NCBI GenBank assembly: GCA_963210315.1
Contig: OY723238.1
Location: forward strand, 310,001-374,000
From: Rhynchopus euleeides
Taxonomy: Eukaryota > Euglenozoa > Diplonemea > Diplonemida > Diplonemidae
Length of the DNA stretch: 64,000 nt
Reading direction: 5' to 3'
Below the pieces are notes generated by a model. The model had not been told where the DNA came from. It searched no databases and was given only the letters and a program-made list of their open reading frames with translations. Positions 11,401 through 22,200 of the stretch are shown piece after piece. Made by a program: the position numbers and the translations under genes. Positions within the stretch are counted from its first letter, which is position 1; each line of letters opens with the position of its first letter.

Positions 11401-11842
11401 TCATAACAACAGAGCAGGTTTTCCTTCCTCCCGCACGATCATCAGCACAGCTAGATCAGGCGTGCCTTCCCCTTTCCCACGGGCCTCACAGGCCTTGCGC
11501 TTCTTGGAGCGCAAGACACGTGCTGTCCGTCCTTCTCGTTCTCGTTTCCTCCAGAAGCAGGTGTTGCGTGCGGTTCCGAAGCGCACCCGCTGCATCCCCT
11601 CTCCCACCATCTTTCGTTCGGCGGCTATTCCGCGCTCTTTTCAACGCGTCGTCGCGAAGATTGCGCCTCAGTATCAGCAGGCGCAATCTCCGGCTTCCAG
11701 TGTGTGTGTGTCCCCCCTCCTTTACAGCGCAACGAGGAGGAGAGCGAAACCGTGTGGTGTCACGTCGAGCAAGAGTAGGATAGCGGGCCCGGTTCCTCAC
11801 GGTATGGTCCTTCGGGGCCAGGCTGCGATGCCAGCACGCTAA
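8477..11842 (+). CDS. Long ORF: LINE-type C-terminal region with acidic, Cys/His and Pro/Ser-rich parts
   Basis: 1121 codons open; the first in-frame ATG is at 8735 (1035 aa), so the true 5' part may be an upstream exon. Residues about 35-65 (ALTVVLTGGVFFATRWGRNG) and 145-170 (CVHC-x9-HLWWAC) resemble the zinc-knuckle tail that ends LINE polyproteins. They are split by a run of Glu/Asp (residues about 87-115). Residues about 290-300 read ELALDFEIFTGKAL, a phrase I associate with dinoflagellate-type LINE tails (recollection, unverified). Residues about 457-525 form a Cys/His-rich module. SUMO-interaction-like motifs TAIVLDASDED and TAICLDHSDEG begin near residues 592 and 612. The Pro/Ser-rich C-terminal half holds an internal duplication with VGRRLPFSPS in each copy. 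No reverse transcriptase core is present in the ORF or seen upstream. A retroelement-derived or captured host gene is possible. Confidence 0.6.
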   Translation: MALAKHRPSFSGIENGVDYDRTNALRLETKDGNLSRALTVVLTGGVFFATRWGRNGAYVSGRRATTDETSDSSSHAPSPSPAADAAMEGDEEDEEAEEEEECEYEEEEDEEQGDADLLGSQDSFDWDIVSDPAAEEADVRDPKLCVHCDGADSDTPDHLWWACSAFDSVRSQPQYEPLLQLDRSGWPPCLARYGVVPEGFQVDETLLHTLMGRIVLKRWELEAKMRRAGPLVHPWTAALSWPAEAFDFDVSSIPEKPAARLWPYSAASLRAILAWLAALQWTKQGTVSNIELALDFEIFTGKALQPSERSARTSNPAMAERGNLLWTMMGCLKRLCDQLSLPTPWPARREDRVGSLCSVGAGEVWGGMTPRPVFAGGAETIAALEASAEQACAAAGVDADGNIVRWGTNVFPDYTGIPRTTRASQWDGPRPPPPRSAIPVPVPRSLASTSLGPRKVCNAHSKPKCDECDNAKRNYALTIAACCHVHHHHADGLKVMCCETHHMTRCGTCANVKTCCAAGHHGRAPRVDQVASTDDDSSSCEDDSDSEGEEGSSGATEHDGDDAADAGSTSEEVPPSSEMDSDTTAAAAVKRTAIVLDASDEDSMGQDAVKRTAICLDHSDEGPSLWGAGIVCVRQPEWDMCASLLLLWPGVIEHLALRCPDDQPSEGELGSSAESSALTPREFPGFLFSPSPRMNTPASPTPRKMGAEHVTLDADESSGSQPDDARLAPPADTAPPPAPSPAPELVLHTDLLDGLQTPQSGSPPLPESATQRRSPSPCVGRRLPFSPSLPSESSVPRAQKRVAPIQETGESALGQRSFNNRRVEPQPPVSPGSPISASSLRPDEDSIMSPSELASPLPLSPAPSLVVDDSPGFQPVDTRLSPPSDTVSPPPPSPCQEPLVPLDTATPSLPDWQAETPSHQGGDTLSHECTSPSPYVGRRLPFSPSSPSESSVPRAQKRVAHMREADESALERCSFHNNRAGFPSSRTIISTARSGVPSPFPRASQALRFLERKTRAVRPSRSRFLQKQVLRAVPKRTRCIPSPTIFRSAAIPRSFQRVVAKIAPQYQQAQSPASSVCVSPLLYSATRRRAKPCGVTSSKSRIAGPVPHGMVLRGQAAMPAR

Positions 11843-12386
11843 CCCAAATTGCAATACAAACGTTTGTGAATTTTTGTGAATTTTTGTGGACTCTCTGTGA
11901 ATTTTTGTGAATTTTTGCTGCATATGCGAATTTCAACAGGCCTGACAGCCCCATCACCCCAACATCGGGTTTGCATTCATTTGAATAATTGGACTCCGTG
12001 CAAATCGTAGTGGGGTCACTTTTGCAGTGTAGGTGCCACACACCACCCCTGGAATGTTGGTTTGCTTCAGGTGTGGGGAAGTGACTCGCTCCCGAGGGAG
12101 GTGACATGCAGGGCGGAAGCCATCGACACCCGTGTTGTTGGTCATCTGTGGCAGAGGCTAGAGAGCCGTGTACTCGGCGTGCTCGAACAACAATGGCTGG
12201 GCGTCCTCTCAAGTCTCCTCCCAAGGGGTGACCATCTGCGCGTATTGTGATGGTGCCATTTGGCCACGGGGTGCCCATATCTGGCCTTTCGTCACTGGGG
12301 CTCACCACAAGGTTTGTTTGTGGTCTCTCGACCCACTACAGGGCCACTACAAACCTGCACGGACATTTCCTGAAGGATTGTGGACC

Positions 12387-12470
12387 GGTGTTCTGTGCCA
12401 GTTCTGTGCCGGTTCTGTGCCAGGTCTGTGCCAGTTCTGGGGGGTTCCATGATCACACCAATATTTCCCA
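12387..12470. repeat. GTTCTGTGCC short-period repeat, right copy
   Basis: Near-identical to the array at 7734-7782 and in direct orientation. It is followed by ATGATCACACCAATATT, the complement of the sequence beside the left array. Confidence 0.65.
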
Positions 12471-12609
12471 AAAAAAACGGGTGGACAAAGTAAGTACTTG
12501 TATTCAACGGCCCAACGTGCCCCAGAGCCCCAAAAAAATAAGTACTACTATTCGGCTAAGTACTACTATTCAACTAAGTACGTTTATTCGACCCCCCCCT
12601 GTAATCAGC

Positions 12610-13035
12610 AGCCTTTCGTCTTATCAGAAATGATACTGCACTCACGTGAACGCTGATTAGTTGGGCACGGAGGCTCGCCTCACAACGTGGCGCTGTGCCC
12701 ACACGTGATTGAGGCGTTGTTGCGACAATGCACGCCAAATCCGGGGGCAGCACTCAATCAAGGGGGCGTCGATTGTCACTGATCCTTGAAAGCCAGGGCC
12801 TTGCGTCATGCCAAGTTTCCTCGGCAAACTGATCTGAAAACTCTCACACACATGCACACCTGAGGTGGGGCGCAGGTTCTAACTCATCGACGTGGTCAAC
12901 ACAAAGAGATGGCGATGTCTCGCAGTACAAAAGCACACACAGAATCAGGGCAAATACACAGCAGACGCGGGGGCCAGACGTATGGATGGGGGGGAGGAAG
13001 AAACGTGTGGAGGGGCGTTTGGAGGGGAGGGGGGG
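12610..13035. other. Intergenic, no gene seen
   Basis: Only short shadow frames. G-rich stretch at 12990-13032 just before the LINE-tail fragment. Confidence 0.45.
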
Positions 13036-13292
13036 CGTTTTGAACGATTTTTGAACGATTTTTGGCCGTGCTCGTAGCATTCCCCGTTGAGGGGGTCGCT
13101 ATTTCGTGTTCTCCTGGCCGCACGGAGGCATTGCCTTACGTCGCCTCTTCCTCTTTTCCTTTGGTGGTGTGTTGGTCTGGCACAGAGGGCGGGACCGTGC
13201 TGATATGCACAGTGACGACTCTCCCTTTTGTTTTGTGCCCGCCTCCACCGAGATTCGGCTGATGCCTCTCAGACTGGGGGCGGGCGGTCGCC
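13036..13292 (-). mobile_element. LINE 3'-end fragment
   Basis: About 255 bp nearly identical to 50044-50302, the 3' flank of the truncated LINE at 50.4-52.2 kb. Read on the minus strand it ends in a short tandem tail of AAAAATCGTTC units (plus strand GAACGATTTTTGAACGATTTTT at 13039-13061). A tail-only copy is what incomplete reverse transcription leaves behind. Confidence 0.7.
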
Positions 13293-13935
13293 GACCCTTT
13301 TCTGTACGAGGTTTTCCACAGGCTGCACACCTGCCCCGCGGCTGTGTGGCAGTCTTCGCGGAGTGCAATGCGAAGGTCTGGCCTGACGTGGTGTGACTAT
13401 TTAGACTCCAGGTGTCTCCACCCTTCCTGGTCTGGGGAGCCTCGGTACCCAAGCAGTTTTCGGTCATGCCCTGGACCACGGCCGTGCTAGACTCCTGGTG
13501 CAGGCACCCGTCATGGTCCGGGGACGGCCCCCCCAGGCAGTTTAACGTCTTACCCAGGACCTTGGTACAGCTAGTCGGGGGTTTTTTTGAGACCCCACCG
13601 AGGCATGAGACACCCAATCTTGACTATTGGGGAAGACGGGGGAGGGGGTTGGGTATGATTGTCGGGAAGTGAAAGGGAAAGGCAAGCTCTCCCAACAAGA
13701 CCTTCTCGCAACGCGTGTCTTTTGTTTGCGCACATGATGCACTACACCCAACGGCATGTTGCACGGAATAATGTCATGCACAACGGGAGGGTGTGTGTCG
13801 GCGGCATTGTAGAAAGTGAGACAGGCGGAGTAGGCCTTTCAAGTAGTAAGTCTCACACTGGGGGCCCTACCAGCCACAGCCAGTCACAGCTCGTCAGCCA
13901 GTGAAGGGGCAGAAGCTATTCATTTCTTCTCATTC
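13293..13935. other. Intergenic, no gene seen
   Basis: Short frames only. A stretch near 13540-13570 (AGTTTAACGTCTTACCCAGGACCTTGG) has a diverged relative near 33777-33808. Confidence 0.4.
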
Positions 13936-14036
13936 AGGGGGTCTTTGCTGGTCGACAAACTTCGACAAACTTCGTCAGTTTTCAGCCAATTCAACAGGAA
14001 ATGCACCAAAATGCACTGACGAGCGAAGACCCCCTC
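13936..14036. mobile_element. Short MITE, about 100 bp
   Basis: Terminal inverted repeats AGGGGGTCTTTGCT (13936-13949) and AGCGAAGACCCCCT (14023-14036). The interior has AAATGCACCAAAATGCAC. A second member with the same ends and interior is at 41399-41512. Confidence 0.7.
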
Positions 14037-16230
14037 AGTCACATTGGCAATGTTGGAAGAGCGGACCCGCAGTGTACAGAAGTCCACGAAAGACTATTCT
14101 CACACCTGGTTGTGAAGGCCCCGACAGCCATCCAACATACATCAGCGGGGGAGGGGGCCTGGGGAGGGAGACGCCTAGCAGGCACCCTTGACAGTTCCCC
14201 CGGTGTTGGTTGGCTGTAGATATATGCCTGTAGATAACAGCAGGCGTTCGTCGCTCGTAACTGGTAACCAGAATAAACGCCCCGCGCTTCCCGAATGTTC
14301 AAGCCGGGAGGGAGGGGGAATGGGGAAGGGGGAAGGGATGAGGGAAAGGCATGGCGAAATGCCAAACAGCACAGCTAGAGCGTACAGGGGGGGGGGGGAG
14401 CGGGTGCGGGGTTCTCTTCCAATTCTGGTTTCCCCCTCCCGCCCCCCCCCCCCCCTACCCCGTTTTCTTGACTGGTTTGCTGGAGGTAAGTTGAATACGC
14501 AGTGAACGCATGTCCGAGAAAACGCAAAGAATGAAGGGGGGGGGGGGGGGCGTTAACATCTCCCCCTCTCTCCAAATCCGTTGACAGCGTGCCGCCCCCC
14601 CCCCCTCTCCCCTGAAGTGCCAGCGCCAACGCAAGTGCCAGGCAGAAAGTAAACGGCACTTCCTCACTCTCTTCCTCTGAGCCCTCCCAACCTTTTTGAC
14701 TGCGTTTTGCACGTTGCTCAGGTGAGGGGGGTTCTAATGATCAGTGAAAGCAAAAGGGCAAATAAAGGAAAATAAAGGGCAGGCGCTGAATGACAGGAAG
14801 CTGTGCCAGTGCGACAGCAATTGTTTTGTGAGGGTCGGACGGGGGAGCGGAAGGGCGTCTTCGCCGTGTGTGTATGTGTTTTGAAACCAGAGTTTGCGTA
14901 GCGTACTCTTGATAGGGTACTGACCACGCCGATGCTGTGACTAGGTCACAGCGCCGCCACCCGACCGAATCGGGTGGTGTTCGTGTGTATGTGTGTCTGC
15001 CCCCCACAAAGCCGAACGAAGAGGTGAAGCAGCACTCCAGTGACACGGTTTTGACACACACACACACACACACGCGAATCTTTATGAGAGTGCAGACACA
15101 CACCGAGCACTTGCTCTTGATGTGATCTGCACTGTACACACGGCGACGCAGGGCGAAGATACCACCACCACCACCCCGCCCCCCCCCCCCCCCACCCCCA
15201 CACCCCCACCGCAGCCCACCCCCTCCAGGCCCAGTATTCGTGAGGAGAACCGACCTGTTCCCCCTGGGAGTGCAAGCAGACGGGACCACCAAGCGAGTCC
15301 CGGGTCCCCGCTTGTTGGACGCTGGAGGGGGTTTGTGTGAGCAGGGCAGCCGCGGAAAGCGGTGCTGCACGAGAAATCTAAATCGCGCTCTCTCCCGCAA
15401 ACAGGGGGAGACCTGGAGCCCCTGCGCGCAATGTTGAAACCATAATGCCACTGCAGTGCGGCCTGCGATGCGGTCAGCGGGTGGTCAGGCCCCTCGCTAT
15501 CTCTGAGCAGCGCCCTCCGGAGGTGGCAGTTCGTTTCCCTTCATGTGCACCGAGAGCCGTAACACGACACCAGAGATGGGCATCTGAGAGGGCGAGTATG
15601 GATGCAGGTGAGGGTGGTGGACGCGCAGGCAGGGTGAGGGCGCTGATGCCACGAACATCCCTTTGCAGAAGGGTGCCGCTGCCAGGCTTGCGCCACGGGG
15701 CATTCTGCACAGCAAAGCAGAGCAGTCAGGCCTTGGCCCCCTTTTGGATCCGACGACGGGACGACGGTTTCGCCCCATTTCACACCAGGGTCACCAGACA
15801 GCCTTCCGAGGCTGCACCTGCCCCTTCCGCCGGGCACAGCCTACCACGCCCCCCAGTTTGGTGAGGTCGGTTGGGACCGCAGCCCACCGGAAGTCTCAAC
15901 TCGGCAAAGGCGGGCCCTCCCTTGTGGCTTTGTGCTACGGCACAGTGGTTGCTTGTGTGCCTTTGCTCCGGCAGACAAGCGAGGATCGCCCCACGGCTCA
16001 ACGGGCGATAAACTGTCACGGTTTGCCACACTGCGACACAGAGGTGCGAAAGCCCATCGCACTCTGTGCTGAGACCCCTCAGGCGCAAGCTGTGGCCCGT
16101 AGCAGCTGATCCCACGACACAGAGTCGGATGACGATAAAGCTGCAGCGCTCTCAGCCTGGCGCAGCGGTGGTGAGGGTCAGAGGGGTGTAGAGGCGCCCG
16201 TCTGGAAGGACCTCCATGGATGTTCGACAT
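14037..16230. other. Repeat-rich spacer, simple sequence
   Basis: Contains poly-G/C runs (14388-14398, 14443-14454, 14537-14550, 14595-14605), CA/GT microsatellite at 15055-15073, and ACC/C-rich tract at 15160-15215. On the minus strand at about 15560-15640, TTLTCIHTRPL resembles one WD40 blade of the family (TTLTCIRTVTL), possibly a very decayed remnant. No intact gene seen. Confidence 0.4.
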
Positions 16231-16244
16231 CGCAGGGACGCGTC

Positions 16245-19200
16245 TCACATCACCTCGCCGCGCAGCAGGTTGCCCAGCTTCAGCCACCTGTCCCACACGA
16301 TGAAGGCGATCAAGCCTGCCGTGCACAGCGCGAGGAAAACAGCAGCCCCGAGTGACAGGCGGGGCGGCTTCGGCGCAACCTGCTTTGTGTTCGCCAGCAC
16401 CCAATCCACAACCCACGGGGCGTCGTACAACTGCTCGTAGACATGGAGGATGGCAGACTCCACGTTATACCCAAAGGCTTCAACAGCCTCTGTCACGACC
16501 GTCTCCCCCTTATAGACGATGCACCAGCGCGTCCCTTCAGGCGTCTTCTGTGCCCCTGCATCCTCACGCCAGTTGTAGGTCACCGACCCCCACTCGTTGA
16601 CCCCATCGGAGTGGTATGCGCTGGAGTCGTTTTTAAACGCCATGATATGCGACAGCTGCAGTCCGCGCTCCGCCCACTCGCCACTCCGGTAGTCGCGCCA
16701 CCACCACTTGTTGCTGTTGTGGTGCAGCGCGATGAGCCCCTTCGCCCCGCGGTGGACGATCGACGTGCCGCACACCAGGCCCCGCATCGGCAGCATGGGC
16801 CCCAGCAGCACCGACGGAGGCATCATCTTGAACGACACGTTGACAGCACGATGCCCGATCTGGAAGGTGTCCTTGTCGCCCATGCCAGGCATCACGTGGT
16901 TGTGCCTCCCTCCCTGGGTGCACTTCGACTTCCAGCAAATCGTCTCGTTGTAGTGCCCCACGTAGATCGCCGGGTAGTAAACGGTGCTGTGGTAGTTGAA
17001 GAAAAACGAGACAGCCAGGGCGCGCCACGCCCCGCAGCTCTTGCACACCACCATCAGCCCGCTCTCCTGGGAGGGGGCGTGCTTCGAGTCGCCGTATGGC
17101 CACCCCCCGATCGCATCCCAGATCTTGGCGTCATAAAAGAGCGTCCAGTAGTCCGGCCAGAACACAGCAGTTGTGTTGGCAGCGATCCTCTCTTCGAAGA
17201 TGGAGATCGGGTCGACAAGCGGCAGCTGCAAATGGGGTGGATACGTGGGTGTGGGATATGTCGACAGAATTGAGCACAGCGGAGGCCCTCCCCACCAGAG
17301 CAAGACCAGAGCAAGAACGGTCACCATACCGCGTCGGAGTCGAGGAAGAGCACCTCGTCAAAGGAGGAGGCGAGGATCGCAGCAGGCTTGAGCGAGAACA
17401 TGTCCCTGCGGTGGGTGTTGCATTGGCCGGCAGTGGGGGCAAGAGTGTGTGCGTCGTGCGTCCACATTTGTGGAGCGGATCGGATCACGTCAAGGGCCCT
17501 TCCACACCACTGCAAGTGCCCCTGGAGAGGCACCAAAGCTCCATTGATGTGGCCTGCGTTACAAATATCCTCGCACGCGTGTGTGACCTGGTGCTTTCCC
17601 AAGCTGGGCCAACATGAACCCAAAAGGCTCATGGAAAAATAACACCGCCACACGGTGGACTCCAGCGGGGGTAGGGTAACCCTTTTCGGGAGTCTCAACT
17701 AGGGGGAGTCCAACTCCCGCTAGCGGGAGTCTGACTCCCCCTAGCGGGAGTCTTTTCACCTATTTTCACTCATTTTTCCCATGATACCTATGCAATGTGG
17801 CACTCGTCACTGAAGTACAGCCACACACACACACACCAAACGGACGTTTCCACCCATCCCAGCTCGCAGACCTGATTCACAAAAATGGGGAAGACGACAA
17901 CGAAGCCGGCAGTGAAGGTGGCAGCGAAGCCGGCGGCGAAGTCGAGTAAGAAGAAGAAGAGCGCAGAGAGTCCCGAGGCTGCGGAGGCGACGAACATTGT
18001 GGCTGATTTTTGCACGGCCTTCCTCGTTAAAAAAGGGGGAAGTGTGCTGACACTGGGATCCATTAGAAGGCTCCTAGCAACGGTGTTGACCGGCAAGGAG
18101 ATCAACAAGCACAGCCCCCAGGTGGCCAACGCCATCACCGCCGTATTCCCTGACATGGACAAGCTCGCTGTGAGGGAGGTCGAGATGATGCAGAAGGACG
18201 GCACCCTCCCCGCCACCTACAGGGTTGAGGTGAAGCGCGGGAAGGTGCAAGACACCAAGTTGGTGGGTGTCACCCTCAAGCCAAAGATGCCCTTGGCTTG
18301 GGCGGAGGAGGGCCACAAGAAGAATCCGCTGTACCAGCGGGTCCTTGCTGCGCTTGCCCCGGCCTACAAGGAGGTCGAGATGAACAACGTGTACACTGCC
18401 GTGCAGCAGGAGGAGGATACTACGACGAAGAATGTGATGCAGCACTTCCCGGTGGTCACCCCGTTGCCTGGGGCAGCCAACGTGCATGTGGTGATGCTCG
18501 AGGGGCTGTTGACCCGGGTTGAGTTTTCAGTGACAGGCCTGCAGGTGTCGCTGACGTGTCTTCGCGTGGTCCACGAGGGTTCGACAATCCCCAGCGGCAC
18601 ATACACCGCCACCTATTTCCTCCCCAGGAGCCCTGCCGATGGCGAGCCCATCACCTGCGAGCAGGTGGAGGGGCAGTTGGCCCTGTGGAAGGTCACCGTT
18701 CCTTTGGAACAGCCCCGCGCCACGGTGACCGGCTCAGGCCAGGCCAACACCTCCACCGTGGGGAGGTACAAGGACCTGCTGGGGATCGACCTCGCACAGC
18801 CTGAGGTCCCCGACACAGAGGAAGAAGCCCCTCCGAGCATCCCGCAGGCCATCACAGTGGAGGAGGACGACATGGACACCCTCTGAGGGAAGCTGGCTGT
18901 GCATCAGCCTGCGGAAGTTGAATGATCAGACTGTCATGGAAGCCACAAACCCCACACTCCAAAACATCGACAGTTTTTTCGCTTGGCTACATCTGACGTG
19001 GTGTGTGTGTTGCAACCTTATTCGGCTCCACTCACACTCGCTCTCACAGGTGTCACAGGGGGTATTTTCAAGACCCATGCCATCGAACCATGTCGAATGC
19101 AAATGAAGCGAAGAGTGTCGGGGAGACTCTTGCTGCCAACCGGCATGCCCTTCGGATGTCTCAACGGACACTCGCCAAGGTCAACCAGCTTCATAAGGAG

Positions 19201-22200
19201 CGTGTTGGTGAGAACCTGGGTGTGTCACGAAAGCGACTCCGCGAAATGGAGAAGCCTGCCTGCGAACGTGTTGAATGGCGCCTTTCCCGTGGTTTGCTCG
19301 GGGCATTTGAGTTCCTCGAAGAAGAGGCGGGAGAATCATCGACAATGCAGTGTAGCGTGCCACTTCTCGGCGTCATGTACACGGACGGATACACGCCACG
19401 TAATTCATTACGTTCCGATAACGCACGTGTCCGTCTGTCTCTCGGGGTCATCAATCCCGAAAACACGATGACTGCGCCGGGTATTACTTTCTCAGACCTT
19501 CCGAAAGGTGATCACAAGCTGTTCCAAAATCACGCGTTGCTGCAACAGATCATGAGGCTGCACAAAGCGAAAATCTTCCGAGGGGTGCATGTCGCGAGTG
19601 TGTCCATAGCAAGAATAACCGCCGACCATGCTGAGCAGTGGGCAACAATGAGGCGATGCGGGGGGCGAGGGCACCGATGCTCACTGTGCGACATCCCAGA
19701 AGAACGCTGGTATCAACAGGTGCATCGATACCCGCACCTGACTCTCTCTGAGATGAAAGAGGCTGGCTACCCCTCCCTCTTGGCAGGTGTGCTTCCCAAT
19801 GCCCGCTACGTCACCCCAGCACTCCATGACTGCAAGGGGCTCGCCATGCGGCTGATCAGGGTACTGGATGAGACAACAAAAAAAATATTCGACAAGACCT
19901 GTACAAACCTTGCACTGAATGTGTCGCAGAATGGGACAGGTGCTCAGTTCCGGAAGGTCGTGCTTGCCATGTCACAGGACACCACCTACAAGGGCTTGTT
20001 CCGCTACCTCTTTGTCTCCCTTGCAGACCTCATGCATTTCCGGTATGCAGACATCCCCTGGCGCTTCTGGGGATGCAAGGATGAGTCAGCCCGGATTCCC
20101 TTCTTGCGTGCTCGGATCTCAGGGCATATATTTCACTGGTTGATGGAGCATGCCGAAAAGGGATCAACGCGCAATGCCTACGTACACAGTCTCCATCATT
20201 GGTGGGCTCCAGAAGATGCAGTGCCTCTGCAGAACAACGACGAATTTGAAGAAGCAGAGAACGGACATCGCAAGAAAGATGCCGTTACAATCGCCAGCTC
20301 CGCAACTTACGAGAGAGATCTTGCAATGGCAGAAGAGAAGCGGCGCGAATCGGGCATGCCTTGGAAGGTTGCGCACCTGTCGCAGGACGGGATCCTCGGG
20401 TATAGAGAAGTCATTCTGTGTCCGTGTCTGCACACCCGACACGCTCATAGATTGGCTGTGTATGTTCTTTGCACACAGTTGACACAGCTGCAGAAGGGGT
20501 TTGTGCACTGCAACACACAGGACTTCGTTGAACCCAGCAGCGCGCCCTACTTCCTGTTCCGGTTCCCCGAAGGACACCGCAAATTATCGCTCTGCTTGTG
20601 CAAAATGCCAATCCCGCTGGGGGCGACTTTCACACCATTCGTGTCATCCGAGGCGACTTTGAGCACGCTTGACCAACGCGCACAGCAGGAGGGGGATGAC
20701 AGTTCTGACGAAGAAGATGAGGAAAGCCTGCAGGATGGTTTGTCTTGCCCAAGGTGTAACACAACTACGACAGGCGACGGCCGCACTTTGACACCTCAAA
20801 TTCTAACCGCTCACCTCCGCAGGTGCAGCCGCTACCAGGAGGATAGGTAGGTAGTCCAGAGTCCGGGGAAACTGACAGAAGCAAAACAAGCCCCTCCCCA
20901 TCCCTCTTCCACCTTCCCCCCGCATGATTTTACCCCCCACGCCAGTAGACTGTAACTATATCATGGGAAAAATGGATGAAAATAGGTGAAAAGACTCCCG
21001 CTAGGGGGAGTCAGACTCCCCCTAGCGGGAGTATAGACTCCCGCTAGCGGGAGTCTTTGACACCCTCTCAGACTCCCGCTCCCAGACTCCCGCTAGGGCC
21101 GCTGGAGTCCACCGTGCACACCCATTCGGTTTGTCCTGAAGTCTGTAATGAAGCCATCAGAGCCGCCCTCGCCCAACCACCCCACCCCACCAGGGGGTCT
21201 GCCGTCAGGCTCGATACATACTTGGCAGTTGGCGGATGTGCCTCGGCTGGGAGTGTGCGCAACACTGCACCCAGTTGCTGCAGCCCTTTGAGGAACTCCT
21301 CGGAATGCCGCGTCACCTCACTCGCTGCCTGCCAGATCTGTTCGGGTAGAGTGGGAGTAGAGTGGCGCAGAACTATACTTAGGGGAAACGTCTCGTGTAG
21401 TGGAGTCGAGTGGTGCCGGTGGGTGATGCAACCTTGAGGAGGTGGCGCGTGGGCTTTCCACGCACGTGATATTGTTCTTCTCGAGGCAGTGCAGCCACAG
21501 CTCACCAGAGCTGCCAGCTGCACACATTTGGACGAGCGCGGTGCCCAAGGCACACAAGCCCCAACCTCAAGCCAAGGAATGAAAACCCCGCAAAGCCCAT
21601 CAGGCATACCTCCACTGGCATGTTCGAGTTCAGATGCTCTCGTATAAACGACACCGTTGCCAGTGCCTGTGGCAGGGTATCGACCGACCCTGCCATGCTG
21701 TGTGTGGGAGGCGGGGTGGCGATGCCTCTTTGGAGAACGAGGGGGCAGGGATGGGAGGGGGTACGTCTACGAAGGACACAACACAAACAACACCAACACC
21801 AACACCCCCGACTGCATACATGACAATGCCCCTGCCGCACCACATGCGCTTCGCACTGTCGTGGCTGGGCAGCTGCGCTGCATAGTCACGCCAGGATTTC
21901 AGGCTGTCCCGAGAGGGGGTATGCTTCTGAGCAAGCATCGCCGTGTGCTTCACCAGCTCCGACGGTGCAGCATCCAGCGACGCGGCATGCGACGTCGACA
22001 TCACGTCCTCCACAATCCGCTGGCAGACATCGGAACACACCGTCGGGACGCAGTTGGATATCGCATGCCGCACCACGCCAAGCTTCCCCTCGCACACACA
22101 GGACCCCTTCTCCGCCGCAACGGAACAGCCACCGAGCCCCTGCCCGCCACCCCCACCTCTGCCGCAACGCGAGGCGTTCTCCACCCTGACACACGCCGTG

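Larger units (their letters stand above)
6718..12608. mobile_element. Outer inverted-repeat unit around the 8.5-11.8 kb ORF
   Basis: The left end near 6718 (TTACAGGGGGGGGTC then AAATAAACGTACT and AAGTACTACTATTCGGC) reappears reverse-complemented near 12540-12608. Bases just outside are TA on both sides, as expected of Tc1/mariner-type elements. Inside are further nested repeats and the long ORF at 8477-11842. No transposase of a Tc1 type is visible, so this may be a non-autonomous element that grew by nested insertions. Confidence 0.5.
17651..21116 (+). mobile_element. 3.47-kb two-gene DNA transposon nested in an intron
   Basis: Perfect 18-bp terminal inverted repeats CACGGTGGACTCCAGCGG (17651-17668 and, inverted, 21099-21116). 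Further in is a matching subterminal zone, about 17690-17785 and 20955-21095, made of ACTCCCGCTAGCGGGAGT palindromes and GTCTTTTCACCTATTTTCA-type sequence. It encodes a lysine-rich 333-aa protein and a 586-aa transposase-like protein, both on the plus strand, opposite to the host gene. A clean target duplication is not obvious: flanks CACCGCCA and CACACCCA agree at 6 of 8. Removal would leave an intron of about 350 bp. Confidence 0.85.

Noticed and set aside
15560..15640. Single WD40-blade-like phrase TTLTCIHTRPL
   Set aside because: Too short to call a pseudogene; noted only in the spacer entry.
16443..17273. 276-codon plus-strand frame
   Set aside because: Antisense shadow of the last mannosyltransferase exon; His/Arg/Val-rich composition typical of such shadows.
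17643..21124. 8-bp target duplication CACCGCCA/CACACCCA around the intronic transposon
   Set aside because: Only 6 of 8 match in a CAC-rich context; not enough to claim.
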